Shown one piece after another: positions 34,588 to 47,100 of a stretch of DNA of 64,000 bases. The notes beneath the pieces are model-generated. The model was not told the DNA's origin. It made no database searches and worked only from the letters and a program-made list of their open reading frames with translations. The translations under genes were made by a program, and so were the position numbers. The stretch covers positions 272,001 to 336,000 of the forward strand of contig PUQB01000182.1 in the NCBI GenBank assembly GCA_003024785.1. The letters run 5' to 3'. Source of the DNA: Selaginella tamariscina (lineage: Eukaryota; Streptophyta; Lycopodiopsida; Selaginellales; Selaginellaceae). Position 1 is the stretch's first letter, and the number at the start of each line of letters is the position of its first letter.

Positions 34588-36206
34588 ATGGGAGGCCCTC
34601 TTTCGTCTGCGGTCAAGGGCTTTAAGAAAATGGTAAGCTCCAGGGCCCGGAAATCTGCAAAATCGAAAGCGGCTGCAAAATCGACACAATCGGAGGCCGA
34701 AATCAAGGCGGCGGAGGCCAAGATCAGAGTGCGGGCTGAAAGGGCCGCTCTGATTGCTGCCGAGGCCAGACGAAAAGCCGAGTCGCTAGAGGCTAGGGCT
34801 GCCCAGTATGCTGAGCAGCTGGAAGGGCTGAGCGGTAACAAACGGTCTGCGGAGGCGGTGGAGGGGGAGGAACCAGTCGCAAAGAGGGTTAAGCGCCAGT
34901 TCAATCCTTTCCTCGTCGAGATGAGCAAGTATACTCGCCAGATTTTCGAAGTCAACAATCCGTTTGTACTCGTCCGGACTTTCGCGACTCTGGAAGACAT
35001 GGAAGAGGTGGCCCAGACAAGGTCACAGATGGACAAAGAATGGACGAAGAGGCACTGGCAGAAGCTGTGCGTCTCTTACTACGGCCAGTTGCTCTTCTGC
35101 GCAAGCAGTATAAGCGAGCTCGCACGGAACTTGGCGGCAGAATCATGCACGCTGGCATATGCATGAATGTCAAGCTGCTAACCAGGCCTCGACGCAGTGC
35201 TGCAGATGCTGAAGTACAAGGAGACGAACACCAGGAAGATTTCGTACTCAGAGCTGGTGGAGTAAGTAGCAGAACGCTCTATCCGCGGTTTCTGACTTTC
35301 TCTTTTCTTCTCGCAGGGGTACGTTTCGCAACTCCTAGACCCAACCTCTGATGAGAGCGATGATTTTGCGATCGAAGGCGGCGATGATTTTGATCCGATG
35401 GAGCTCGTGAGGAACAGCAGGTATGACTTCACTGGGCTGGTGCATGATAGCAGAATGGATCCCGACGACGATCTGGCCACTGTGCTTGTGGTGGAGTGCG
35501 AATGGGTACGGCATGCTTGTACTTTTTCTGTTCTGAGGCCTGATGCCTTGTATCTGCAGGATAAGCTGTCGATCAATAAATGTTACCAGGGAGCTGGCTA
35601 CTGTATCAAGAAGGCTAGGCAAAACATGGAAAGAGGCAGATACGAGCCTATACATGTTCAAGCCTGGGGCGAGTCGGCATGGAGGCATGCTGTTTTTATT
35701 CCAGAGGCCATTGTCGAGGTGAAGGATGGACATGTCGTTTACGTTAGCGGCGACCAGTTTGAGTAAGCTTTTGTTTTTTGAAGATCACCACTTGCTTATT
35801 GTGTGATTCAGCCTTGCCAAGTTGGATAGGGTCCTTCAGCAAAAGACGAAACAAATCCAAGCTCAGTATGAATCGGTAACGAAGTTTGGAGATGGTAAAT
35901 ACGTGAAAGGGACTTACCGAGTCTGCACAAAGGTTTGCTCTTCTTTGGGGCTTTTCAACCTTACTTTGTTGTTCTTATTACAGAAGCTGTGTTTTCCCTT
36001 TGCCGATGCAAAGAGGGTCTTGGGGACGATGGAGATACGGCTGTTCTACCAAGGTTTACTCAGAATTTTTATGGGATAGAGTGTTGGATTGGAAGAAAGA
36101 AGATGTGGAGGCTGCAGCGTCACAGAGGCTTAAAGAGCTGGATCGGGATGTTGATGCGATGTTTGAGCCTGTTGGATCTACATGGCGGACCAAGAGACGG
36201 CGATGA
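34588..36206 (+). CDS. Unrecognised five-exon gene, basic coiled-coil N-terminus
   Basis: I do not recognise the family. Exons are 34,588-35,261, 35,317-35,505, 35,560-35,762, 35,812-35,932 and 35,984-36,206. All four introns are GT-AG and 49-55 nt. An in-frame ATG also exists at 34,549. The first 100 residues are Lys/Ala/Arg/Glu-rich (AEARRKAESLEARAAQYAEQ) and predict a coiled coil ending in a nuclear-signal-like VAKRVKR. Later segments are better ordered: KYKETNTRKISYSELVE, an acidic SDESDDFAIEGGDDFD, KLSINKCYQGAGYCIKKARQ, VQAWGESAWRHAVFIPEAIV, and a basic end STWRTKRRR. About five one-base frame discrepancies occur (near 35,027, 35,190, 35,316, 36,050 and one junction), most in homopolymers. 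Roughly 440 residues. The exon/intron phase agreement supports a real host gene; the function is unknown. Confidence 0.6.
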
Positions 36207-36583
36207 ATTCACACAGTACATACTAAAGTTTTGTTGTTTAGTTTAGTGGTAATTCATCCTATTTAGTGTTAGTACATGTAGTTAAGCATGTAGTTTAGCA
36301 CGAACCTTGTTTAACCTAAATCTGTTTAATATTAAGAATTGAACAGCTTTATCTATCAGTTTTTTATTTAGATTTTTTCTTTTTTATATTTTTGTAACTG
36401 TAATTACGAATAATTGTAGAAAATGCAATTATATTTACTTGTAAGAAATTAATTAAATAATACATCTTATTTCAAATGAAATGAGGGACATTTCTACTTT
36501 GCCCATTTGAAGCATTCAGCTTATACTAAGATATGTGGTGGATTCTCAATCTAGACCATAGGAAGAACTGGATACAATCTCTT

Positions 36584-38670
36584 CTAACGCTGCTCGCTGT
36601 TGTTAATGGTATAGACATTGGAGAGCATCACATATGCGGTGTGATCGCTCGGCTCGATCACTGCCACCTCCGCGGCCGCCACTCCGGCAATCTCCCCACC
36701 ACTACTGTGAACTCTACACGCGCCCAGCAAGCTCCTCCAGGGGACGGCGTTTGGGAAGAATGGCATTTCCTGGAGGAGCTCCTGGACATCCCCGATCCTC
36801 CCAGATCGACCCAAGAGATCCGCCACGCATTCGTAATGCTCGATCCCGGGCACCACTCCACAATCGCCCACCACGAGAGCGAAGTAGCTGCGGAAGCTCC
36901 TGATCATCCCCACGTGGCCACACGCCGTGAGCACGGCCGTGAGTGTGATCCCGTTTGGATCGAAGCCGTGGAGAAGCATCTCGTGGAAGAGGTGGATGGA
37001 GAGGTTGCCGCAGCCGGATCGAGCAGAGGCGACAATGATCGATGGCGTCGATGGATCCACCGCCGCGATCGCGATCTTGAAGTGCTTTCTGGAAGACACG
37101 CATCGCATCGGGCAGGCTGCCGCATTTGGAGTACATCCTTACCAGAGAATTCAGCAGCACGGTGTCGGATTCCATCCCTCGATCGATGATCGTGGCGTGG
37201 ATCTCTCGTCCGCGATCCAGTGATTCCAAGCTCGCGCACGCGCCCAGGAGGATCGAGAGCGTGAAGGCCGTGGTCTGGATCGGGGGTGAGCTCTGGCTCC
37301 TCATCGCGCGGTAGAGCTCCATCGCATCTTGGGCTCGCTCGTGCTGGACGTAGCCAGCAATCATCGCGTTCCACACCACGCCCGATCGCGAATGCTCCTC
37401 AGCGCCATCGAAGGCTTCCCTCGCCTCGTCGAGGGATCCACACTTGGAGTACATGCTGATGAGCGACCCCAGCACGGAGCTCTCCAACATCGATCCAGTG
37501 CTCTTCTTTCTCGCGATGATCCTAGCGTGGATCGCCCTGCCCTGATCGATCGCTCCGGTGTTTGCACACGCCATGAGCACGATCGAGTAAGTGTAGCCAT
37601 CGGGCTCGAGCTCGTGGAGGTCGCGGCCGTGATTATCGATCGAGCGGAGCAGCGATTGGAAGAGCTCCAGCGCTTCTTTGCATCGCCCCTGATGCGTGTA
37701 GGCGGCGATGATCGCTGTCCAAGCGAAGATCGTGATTGAGCACCGCGGCGCTCGATCAAACACGAGCCTTGCTTCGTCCAGGCTCTGGCACCGCCCAAAT
37801 GCCGCGATGAGGGAAGTGGTGACATCGCTCGACCGAATCCCAGTTTCAAGGAATCGTAAGTGGATGGATCGAATGAGAGAGAGGGAATAACAAGCGCCAA
37901 GAACACTCACAAAATGTCGCTGGGATCAAGCCCTTGCGCTGTCATCTCCAGATAAAGTGAAACCGCTTCCCGAAAATGCCCATTCCGCGCAAATGCTGCA
38001 ATTATCGTGTTCCAGGCAATGGAATCCCTCTTGTGCATCGAATCAAAGACGAGCTTTGCCTCGGCAACACAGCCACACTTTGCATACATGTTGATAATTG
38101 CCGTGTCAAGAAAACATCCTGGATCGATCTTTCGTGGCAGCGCGCGTGGATTTGGACAAATCCCCCAAGCTCGAGCACGCCGCCAGGGCAATGGTGTAAA
38201 CGAAAGCATCCGGCTCGATCGATCGATAGGCGGGCTCCTCTCTCTTCTCCAGGCAATTGTAGAGATCCAGGATGCGATCGCTGGACGTAGCCGCCCATCA
38301 TCGTCGTCCACGCGAAGAGGTTGCGGTGGGCGAGGCCATCGAAGATCGATCGCGCGCGATCGAGGTTGCCACAGCGAGCGTAGAGCTGGAGGAGAAGGTT
38401 CCCCAGGAAAGGCGCGGTGGGCGCGGCGCGAGGATCCTTGTCCTTGGCGGCGAGGATGTGAGCGTGGATTTGCCTGCCATGGCCAAGGGCCTTGCGGGCA
38501 ATGCATTGCTTGAGCAAGGACGCGTATGTGGCAGCGCTCACTCTCGATGATCTCTCCAGTTCTTCCATAGCCATCGTTTGCTGGCTCCCATTTAGAACGA
38601 CACGCTGAGCTCCCGAGCGGTAATTCCTTAGTACTTGCGTCCATAGCTCCACCATCTCCTTCTCCTCCAA
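36584..38670 (-). CDS. Pentatricopeptide repeat protein, PLS class
   Basis: PPR proteins bind organellar RNA one base per repeat; PLS-class members mostly serve C-to-U editing in plastids or mitochondria. Many P, L and S motifs are visible: YASLLKQCIARKALGHGRQI, LLLQLYARCGNLDRARSIFD, INMYAKCGCVAEAKLVFDSM, VLGSLISMYSKCGSLDEARE and VWNAMIAGYVQHERAQDAME. The end resembles an S2-E1 segment (HYECVADLLGRSGRIGDVQE, WRSLLGACRVHSSG, AYVMLSNVYT) and then stops. No E2 or DYW domain is present. It has no intron, as usual. The frame changes about four times (near 38,290, 38,140, 37,915 and 37,105). This is either a decaying copy or sequence error as in neighbouring genes. Abundant GATCGATC in the coding sequence recalls Selaginella PPR genes. 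Restored length would be near 690 residues. Confidence 0.8.
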
Positions 38671-38699
38671 AACTCCATAGCTCCAAGATCCACAACATC

Positions 38700-40490
38700 G
38701 ATCAATTACTTCTCTTGCGAGAGCAAACTTAAAAACTTCGTTGGAGCGTTTGCAAGTTCCTTAGTGGAACTTCTTGCGAGTATGGAAAGAGAGATCGATC
38801 TAAGCTGCGACAGCGTAAGTTCACGTAGAATGGCTAGAAGTACCCGATGTGTATTAGGGTTCTAGTGTTTTAGTCATTAGCAAGGAAGCATGGTGGATTG
38901 TAACTAACCAAAGGGAACAACTTGAGAGCAATCAATTAGGGTGCCGAGTCAAGTTTTTGATCTCATTCTTGGTATGGATTAGTTGAACACGAATCATGCT
39001 AAGTATGACTTTGAAAAAAAAAAGGATTCACTATGCTTAACCTGCTTCTCTTTGTTGAACGCGGGATGGCGGTGACCTTTGCGTGCGAATGGATATTGGC
39101 TTAGAGAAAGTCTTGTGGGAATTGGCATGATAGCACGAAGGATGATGAGGTGTGGCAGCACACTCCCGAAGGGAATCCGACGGCGGTGATTCACCCGCGG
39201 CGCTCCCGGCTCAAGTGGAGTGGTGCCCACTTGAGTACCATGCTCATGCGTGGCTTTCATCCAGGATCCCAGTGTCCCGGAGGAGGATAGCGAGAGCATG
39301 AGCTATCTGGCCTCTCTGCTGCTGGACAACAGCGTCATGACCAGGGATAACCTTCTGGAGCCCTTCAGCTCGCACACCGCTCATGTATCCAACCATGCTG
39401 TCCCATTCCCATGCGGAACTTGGAGAAGTGGCTGGTAAGTTGTTCTCGGAGTTGACGCTGTTGTGTTGAGCAGGACTTGGAGAGGGGCCGTCGGAGATGC
39501 TAGCCTGGAAACGTAGGCGTTCTTGCTCTCTCTGAGAGAGCTGGGCATTTATTCTGGACGTAGTGGCAGCTATGCATCTGTGGCAGCCACACCTCATATT
39601 GCTCCTATTCATGGTTTTGATCCAGCCCCAGCCCCAGCCCCAGCTCCAGCCCCAGCACAAGAGGTTGAACTGCTGCTGGAGTGGCGAGTGTCACGAGCTG
39701 AAGCAGTAGCCAAGGCAGGAGCCCCACAATGTGCATCAGCAGACGAGTGTCGGAGTCGCCAAAAATCCGGTCGCAGGCACCCGAGGTCCCACACCACTCC
39801 CTCCCTACTATACTTTTGGAGCTCACAACACCCCCCACCTTCCCAACAATCGCGCTAAAATCGCGCGTTTTGGGCCCCGAATTTTCCCTCCCCCCCTCAA
39901 AAAATCGTCGCGGGACACTCAATTGGGACTCCATCCATTCTTGTATATAAACAAGGGTCTTAACCCTAATCAATATACTTATTCCCGAGCACTCACAAGT
40001 GCTTGGGATAAGGGTTAAGACCCTTGCTTATATACAAGAATGGATGGACCCATTCCCATGCTTGGGACGGCGTGCACGGGCGTTTTAACCCGGGACGAAC
40101 AAGCGGCCCCACCACACGGCCATGCATGGGATTGTCAATCCGACAGCGCCACCGTGTCAGGCCCCTCGCCCCCGTCGCTACGTGCTTATGGTCCGTGATA
40201 GAATTCATTGGAAATTTCTAACCGATATCACGAGCACCGCAGTGCCCAGCAGCAACAGCAGCGAGTAGCGACCTTTTTTGTACATGCACTCCATGTGGTA
40301 TATGCTATGTACACATGACATGCCACATGGTAAACCTTTGGAAAGGTGGTGTGCATGGGGTGGCATGCCACGTGGCAAACCTTTGGAAAGCTGCTCCTAC
40401 TCCTACCTGAGCCCCACGGAAGTATCTTTTTCACGGTTAAAACCCAAAAGAGAAGCAGGTTAAGGATAGTGTTAAAAAGGTCCGAGATGG
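38700..40490. other. Intergenic region with low-complexity repeats
   Basis: 39,620-39,660 is a short (CCAGCC)n array. 39,165-39,240 and 39,740-39,900 look like LTR or promoter debris. 39,931-40,047 is a long hairpin listed separately. Open frames on the minus strand here (Trp/Gly-rich) follow the simple repeats and are not credible genes. Confidence 0.5.
39931..40047. repeat. Inverted repeat, 37-nt arms with one mismatch
   Basis: The left arm 39,931-39,967 (CCATCCATTCTTGTATATAA...) is matched in reverse complement by 40,011-40,047. The 43-nt spacer contains a small nested stem GCACT/AGTGC. Each arm includes TATATA flanked by AAGGGT. Confidence 0.9.
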
Positions 40491-40499
40491 ACTGAGAGG

Positions 40500-41227
40500 A
40501 GGTAAACTCAGAGGGGAACTCTGAGAGGAGGTGAGTGGAGAGTTGTCCAAGGTGATTCCTGGGGAGCTCGTTCATGCTCCATGGATAAACTGGTGAGCCA
40601 GACAGACCACGAAGAATGGCTCTGGCAAGGTGGGGAAAACACCCCTTCATCAAACGGCTAACCGGAAAGGAAATCAGAGAGCTTTCCCAAGGGTGGTGCT
40701 TGGGAGAAGTTGGAGTTGTCTTGGGTGATTCCCAGGCTGCTCTGGCTAAGGAAAAGGTCAGGCAAGCTGCGGAGAGGAGCTGTGGCTAAGTGAGCTCCAT
40801 AGGAGCGAAAGATTAAGGGCCAGGCAGGCTATAGAGAACAGCTCTGGCAAGTGAAGTCCCTAATAGCGAGGGCGACAACCAAGGTGTCGGTGTGGTGACG
40901 GTCAAGTTATGATACACGTTGAGATTGGAGGCCCGATACCGGATCTTGTTGTGTAAGGTTCCCACTTCAAACTCGCTCTGTGGGGAGTTAGCTGCGGATA
41001 GCTCATGGTTGGGAGACTTTATGTGTTGAAGCCTCCTGTTGGGTGATTCCTCAGAAGTGGATGTCTTGGGAAGCTTGTCACCAAAGATCTATTTATCGTG
41101 GTTAATCCGAGCTCCAAGTGGATAAGTTAGTGGTACGCCGAATTCCCCCGAGTCGCAACGTTGGCCAAGGCTGCCTGAGATGGCAGTCGTATCATGGGTG
41201 TCCTAGAAATGGGGCGCCTCGTGACAC
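40500..41227 (+). repeat. R1 LTR-like repeat, copy e, 5' LTR position
   Basis: It contains the R1 blocks in plus order, including TCAAACTCGCTCTGTGGGGA, GGTTAATCCGAGCTCCAAGT and AAATGGGGCGCCTCGTGACA. It ends directly against TGGTATCAGAGA (41,228), a tRNA-Met type primer-binding site. This fixes the direction of the whole R1 family and shows that R1 is an LTR. The left boundary is approximate. Confidence 0.7.
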
Positions 41228-43841
41228 ATGGTATCAGAGAAAAGTTGGCAGTTTTCTTTTCTCTAGTTTTTCTCTGGATGAACTTGGAAATGGGATGTCA
41301 ACTCAAAACATCTTGTGCCTTGTAAGTTGCGGCTGAAAATCCAGATTCCTTGCTAGCTGCAAGTTGTTGTAAGCTAAGTGGTGGGAATGAATTTGTGGGA
41401 GTCGGTCTGGAAGAGTTTTTCTTCCTGACGAACAAGAGAATCGATAAAAAGAGCTTGAAGAGCTTCAAAACCTGTGAAGTGTATTTTGGAAATTCACAGT
41501 GACGAGTAAGGCTGGTTGGTAGGCACGGAGAGGCTCTGGGTGAACCGATGACCTTAAGTGCTTGAGCTCCACAATGCTCAGGTATGGGACTGAAGTAATT
41601 AGATTGTGGAAGCATGGAAATGCAGGCATAACCAGAAGGCTTGAAAAGTGTGGGTGGAGTGCAACCACCCCATGTTTTTAAAGAACTTGTCCCTGTAAGA
41701 TATGTGGATATCGAGTTGTCCGAGTTCTTCGGATAAGAAGGATCGGTGGCTTGTGAGGAAAATAACTAGCCGGACGCTAGTGAAAATGCAAGTCACTGAG
41801 GCAACTAAAGCTCTGAGGGTGGTTTTCACCAAGGAGTGTAGTTTCACTTGAAGAGGGCCGAGTGAAACAAGATGGTATGTCTTTTGGCAATGTCAGATGG
41901 ACATGATGGACGAACGTGGCCGCTGAAGTAAGAGAGTGGAGAGCACTGATGCTATTAACCACATAGTGTCAAAATAACAAGGGAAACCTTGCAATGCAAA
42001 TTAAGCTGAGTTCTGATGTGCTCCATTCTGCCTGGTATCTAGTATAGGGCATTATGCTTATTTTACTAGAACATGTCTGATAAGGGCTCAAAGTCGACAA
42101 AGTGCAATTTGTTGCCATGGAAAGAGTAACGGGACTTGGCAAAGAGGTGGACGAAATTCTCCTCTGCTTTGTTGAGGAATTACTAAACTGCTGTCCATAT
42201 CCAGAGGAGCGACCTTGGTGGGTGAATAAGTACCAGAGACAGGGAACTTCTTGATTGGGAGGCCCTCAACCTCCTTGGCAAATTGTGAAAAGAGCTGATG
42301 AGAATGGAATTTGCAAATACATGTGAGAAACATGCTAGCCGAGGAAGCTGAGTAAGGACTGAGTAAGGAGGTTCAGGTTATGGACCATCTTGAGGAGTCC
42401 CTGAAAGCTTAAGTCTCGAGGTAATGCACTCGGCGGAAGCCTTGTGGTTACCACCAGAGCTGGTTATGTTCCGAGTGGTAATTACCGCAGGGGAAAGAAC
42501 TTCCCACTCGCAGGACGATGAGGCAGAACTGCTGAACCTTGGAAGTCTCCAACCTTAGATACCGTGGAGACATATGCTAAGTATTGCAGAAGAGCTAGAG
42601 GCAATACTGGGAATTTTACCGAGAGATAAAATGACTGGAGCAGGGGTAAGTGAAAGTACACTATCCTGCTCACCCTGGTTACCGTAGGCTTGGGTGTCTG
42701 TAAAGAGCTGGACATATCGGAATTAATCGACGTAATCTGGATTCAGATGACTGAGTTGATACTTGGTGGGAAACGAGAAATTGTCATGTCGGTGGTGGTG
42801 CAGAAAACTAGTTGTAACTAGAGGCCTTAAGGGTTAGATGTTTGTGGCAACCCTAAGAGCCGAGTTACCTGAGTGATTTTCCCTTAGTACTGGTGAGCAT
42901 GGTAATGCCAAGTTACCATTCTGATTGCAGGAATCAAAGGGCTAAGTTAGATGGAGGGAACAAGCTAGGGCTTCTATTTGATAACTCCGTTGAAAACTTA
43001 GCTGGTTTACTCAGGTGTCGATCGGTGGAAGGAGGATGAGGCTGAGCACTCATCCTTCGAGCTACAGGGATAACTGAAGAAGTCGTCTATTAGAGGCGAG
43101 GGATGGTGCACAGGATCGGGTTAAATCTTGCCCTTGACCTGATGTCAGCTTGAAGGCTGATCGAAAAGTAATGAACGAGTCTGGTAGCAAGGGTTCAGTT
43201 ACTGGACTTAGAGTCCATGGGATACCTGGGAAGGGTTCCCTGGATATCCAGATAGTCCGAGTTTGCATATCATGAGGATGAGGATTAGACTTCTTGCTAA
43301 ATCGGACATGGGGAGCTGGAGTTGTGACCTGGTGGTATTGGTTGTCAGGTGTTAAGGTGGGACAATAAACTGAAACCAAGGCTATCAATCTTGTAGGTCT
43401 GTTGCCACCGTAGTCGCATCCGGTCTCGCTGCCAAAGTCGAGAACTGCATGTGGTTGTGTGGTCAGGAACAGCTCCTTCTCCTTCGATTCTTGTGCTAAG
43501 GTGATACTTAGGCAAGGGGCACTGTGGTGGGTACTTTAGCGAAAAGGAAGTGAAGTCTGAATCAACTCTAGTTTTGGAAGGAAGTGAACTTATGGATGAG
43601 TGGTACTTGCGCTTTGGATGTTGTAGGACTTTGGTGCTGAGGCTGCTCACACAGTTGATATTGGGCACCTTAGCATATGAACTTGGAGGCGCTGAGCTGA
43701 AATACGTTGACTGAGCACCAAAAACAATTAAGCACTCTGCGTTGAGTGAGGAGTTTTGTCATGAGGGTCTTTGTTGAGTTTAACACGGGTGATTCTGAGT
43801 GATGGCGACTATGACTGAGGCTCCGACCATGTGGTTGAGTG
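41228..43841 (+). mobile_element. Internal region following R1 LTR copy e
   Basis: It starts with the primer-binding site TGGTATCAGAGA and matches the antisense fragment at 3,681-5,044 through its first half. No long reading frame survives. It is a broken fossil cut off at 43,841 by chromovirus G. Confidence 0.6.
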
Positions 43842-44122
43842 TGTCAGGAACCAAGCCGCAGAGACCGGAAACAAGCTGAACTTGATTACTGGAGAAGAAC
43901 AAGGACAAGACACAAAGGCTTAGCTCCTAGACTGGTGTTGAACCAGAATGCTTAACCCTATATCCTATCCTCCTTTATATAAATAAAAGGAGGCCAAAAC
44001 TGGACTTAGGCTAGTTTGGCCCTTAACCTTGGTTTAAGCTTAAACCCGAGTTTAGCTGTTAACCTTGCTTCCGTGTGACGATTAGGTCAGTCGGTCAACG
44101 GTCAACACGTCAGATCGTCACA
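43842..44122 (-). repeat. 3' LTR of chromovirus G
   Basis: 281 bp. It shares the TTAAGGGCCAAACTAGCC-type block with the 3' LTR of copy A rather than with copy C. Confidence 0.88.
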
Positions 44123-47100
44123 CCACCCCCCTCCTTCGAGAGCCGGGCTTGTTCGGATACCTACGATGGAAGTCGGTGACGGCATCGTGAGCGTGTTGCA
44201 GATGAGCAGCAGGTTCCCAAGAGCGTTCACTTGGCGGGTAACCAACCCAATTGACCGATAGTAAAGATGCCGTCGAATGAACTTCGAATCCAGAATCTCG
44301 TTGACTTCATACTCCAGGTCGTTGTCGATGGTGACGGGGCAGGTGGTGGAGGTGTACGACTAGGAAGAGTGTTCGGATGATAAGGCTCGAGCAAAGAGAC
44401 GTGGAAGACCGGATGGATGTGCATCGAGGATGGAAGCTCCAAACGATAAGCCACATCATTGATCTGGGCAGCCACCGGGAACGGACCAAGGCGTTGGTAG
44501 TCAAACTTCTCACAAGGGCGAGTAGTCTTGATGTTGCGCCGAAGAAGCCAAACTTGATCACCCACCTGATAAACTGGACCATCCTTTCGATACCGATCGG
44601 CAGCAGTTTTGATGTTCTTGTGCCTCTATAGGTGTTGATGTAGCGTAGACTGGACAGATTGGAGTTGTGCGAGTCGATCTTCGGCAGATGGATTTACTGA
44701 GCTCCCGGATGTGTCAAAATTCCAGTGTGGATGATATCCCGTCAAGGCGTAGAAAGGAGAGACACCGGTTGAAGCATGTTCGTGTTGTTGTAGGAGAACT
44801 CTGCTAAAGAAGTAGTGTCAACCAATCATCCTGCTGATAATTGATTAAGCACCGTAAATACTGCTCGAGGGTCTGAATTGTACGTTCAGATTGACCGTCG
44901 GACTCAGGATGATAGCCGGAAGATAATGATCACTTAATCTTGAGAAGCTCGAGAAGTCGTTGCCAGAATTGGCGATGAATTGCGGTCCACGATCACTGAC
45001 AATGTTGTCGGGAAGGCCATGAAGTCGGAAAACACCGTTCATAACCAAGTTAGCTGTATCCTCACTGGAGGTAGTCTTTGTGCACGGTAAGAAATGAGCC
45101 ATCTTGGTGAAGCGATCTACACCACGAGCACAGCGTCAAACCCTTGAACTGGTGGAAGGTCAGTCACAAAGTCCATCGAGATACAAGACCAAGGTGTAGT
45201 CGGACCGAAGTGGTTGAAGAAGACCATACGGACGATGACGAGGAATCTTGGCACGGGCACAGATGTCACAGGTACGGATAAACACTTCCACGGATTGTCG
45301 GAGACGAGGCCACCCAAAGTTACGACTGATTAGCTCCACTGTTTTCGTAACGCCGAAGTGCCCAGCAAGTGGAGTGTCATGATGAGACTGCAACACTTGA
45401 AGGCGAGCATTAACCCGGTGGAACGTAAACCAAGTCCCTACAAAGAAGTAAGCTGTCGGAGAACCGGAACTGATCATAGTCGGATCGAGAGTTGGAAGTA
45501 ACATTGCCAGCAAGATGACCCAAGACGTCTTGGGCTAACGTATCGGAGACAAGATCGGAACGGATCTGGTCGAAGAGACTGAAGTCGGAAGGCGTAACAT
45601 GAATTGCGAGAGCTTGAAGACGTTCTGGGCCGAGTACCACTTGTTTCTGCTGATCAAACTCAATATCACCAGCTTGCGGGGCCAAAATTGTTCGAGAGAG
45701 AGCATCTGACTGAACCTGCTGGCTACCAGGACGATACTTGATCTCAAAGTCAAAACGAGAGAGAATCTGGTGGGTCCAACGAGCTTGACGTCGATTGAGA
45801 ACTTGAGCTTGAGTGAAGTACACCAAATTCCGATGGTCGGTGAAGACAGTGACCTTGTGCGGTGAACCTTCAAGAAACCGGCGCCATTCCTGGAAACAGT
45901 CCACAATGGCAAGAAGTTCCTTGTCATGGATCTCGTAGTTGATCTCGGCAGCAATAAACTTCCGAGAATGGAACGCCACAGGATGAAGTTCCTTGTCGGA
46001 GCCGTACTGAAACAGAATACCCCCTAAGGCGAAGTCAGATGCATCTGTCTCCATCACAAAGGGCTTGGTCGGATCAGGATGAAGTAGAATCGGAGCAGAG
46101 GTGAAGGCGAACTTGAGCGTGATAAACGCATTTTCAGCTGCCATAGTCCATACGAAAGGAACGTCCTTCTTGGTGAGTTGGTGCAATGGAAATACAATCT
46201 CAGAAAAGTCCTTGATGAAGCGTCGGTAGAAGTTGGCAAACCCCAGAAAACACTGAACATCACGGGCAGTCTTCGGAGTTTCCCACTCAAGCACTGCACG
46301 AACCTTTGCAGGATCCATAGAAATACCGGAGCGTGAGACCACATAACCCAAAAACTCGACCTGATTTTGGTGGAATTGGCATTTCTCTAACTTGGCGTAA
46401 AGACCATGTTGACGAAGTCGTGCTAGCACTTGACGAACATGTTGCTGATGTTCCTCCTCCGTCTTCGAAAAGATCAAGATGTCATCCAAATAAATAATAA
46501 CAAACCAATCGAGGAAGTCGCGAAAAACATCATTAGCCATGTGCTGGAAGACGGCAAGGGCATTGGTTAACCCAAACGGCATGACAGTATACTCGAAATG
46601 GCCATAACGTGTACGAAAAGCAGTCTTCCACTCATCACCATGACGGATACGAATCAAGTTGTAAGCGCCCAAAGGTCGATTTCGTGAAATACCGAGCCCC
46701 ATGTAGACGGTCGAGAATCTTAGAAATCAATGGGAGCGGATACCGGTTGCGAATTGTGATCTTGTTGAGCTCGCGATAATCAACCACGAGCCGAAGAGAG
46801 CCATCCTTCTTCTTAACAAAGAAGATAGGAGCACCTGCAGGGGACTTGGAGTGGCGAATGAAGCCATTAGCGAGATTGTCGTTGATATACTCGCGTAGAG
46901 CGTCTAACTCGACTGGAGATAAACCGTAGATCGGGCCGAACGGAGGTGTCTTGCCATCTATAGTGTCAATCGGGCAATCATAAGGACGATGCTCAGGAAG
47001 TCGGCTAGCTTGATCTTGTCGAAAACATTAGCAAAATCTTGGTATACCGTCGGGAGAGCACTTGGAGCAGATGTAGCGGGAGTTGAAGCTGGAGTCACCA

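Noticed and set aside
39244-39660. Minus-strand open frame beginning with a Trp/Gly-rich string
   Set aside because: The Trp/Gly string is just the complement of a (CCAGCC)n simple repeat. There is no domain or intron logic.
41298-43668. Minus-strand open frames rich in Ser/Leu
   Set aside because: They run against the direction fixed by the LTR and primer-binding site at 41,228 and have no domain.
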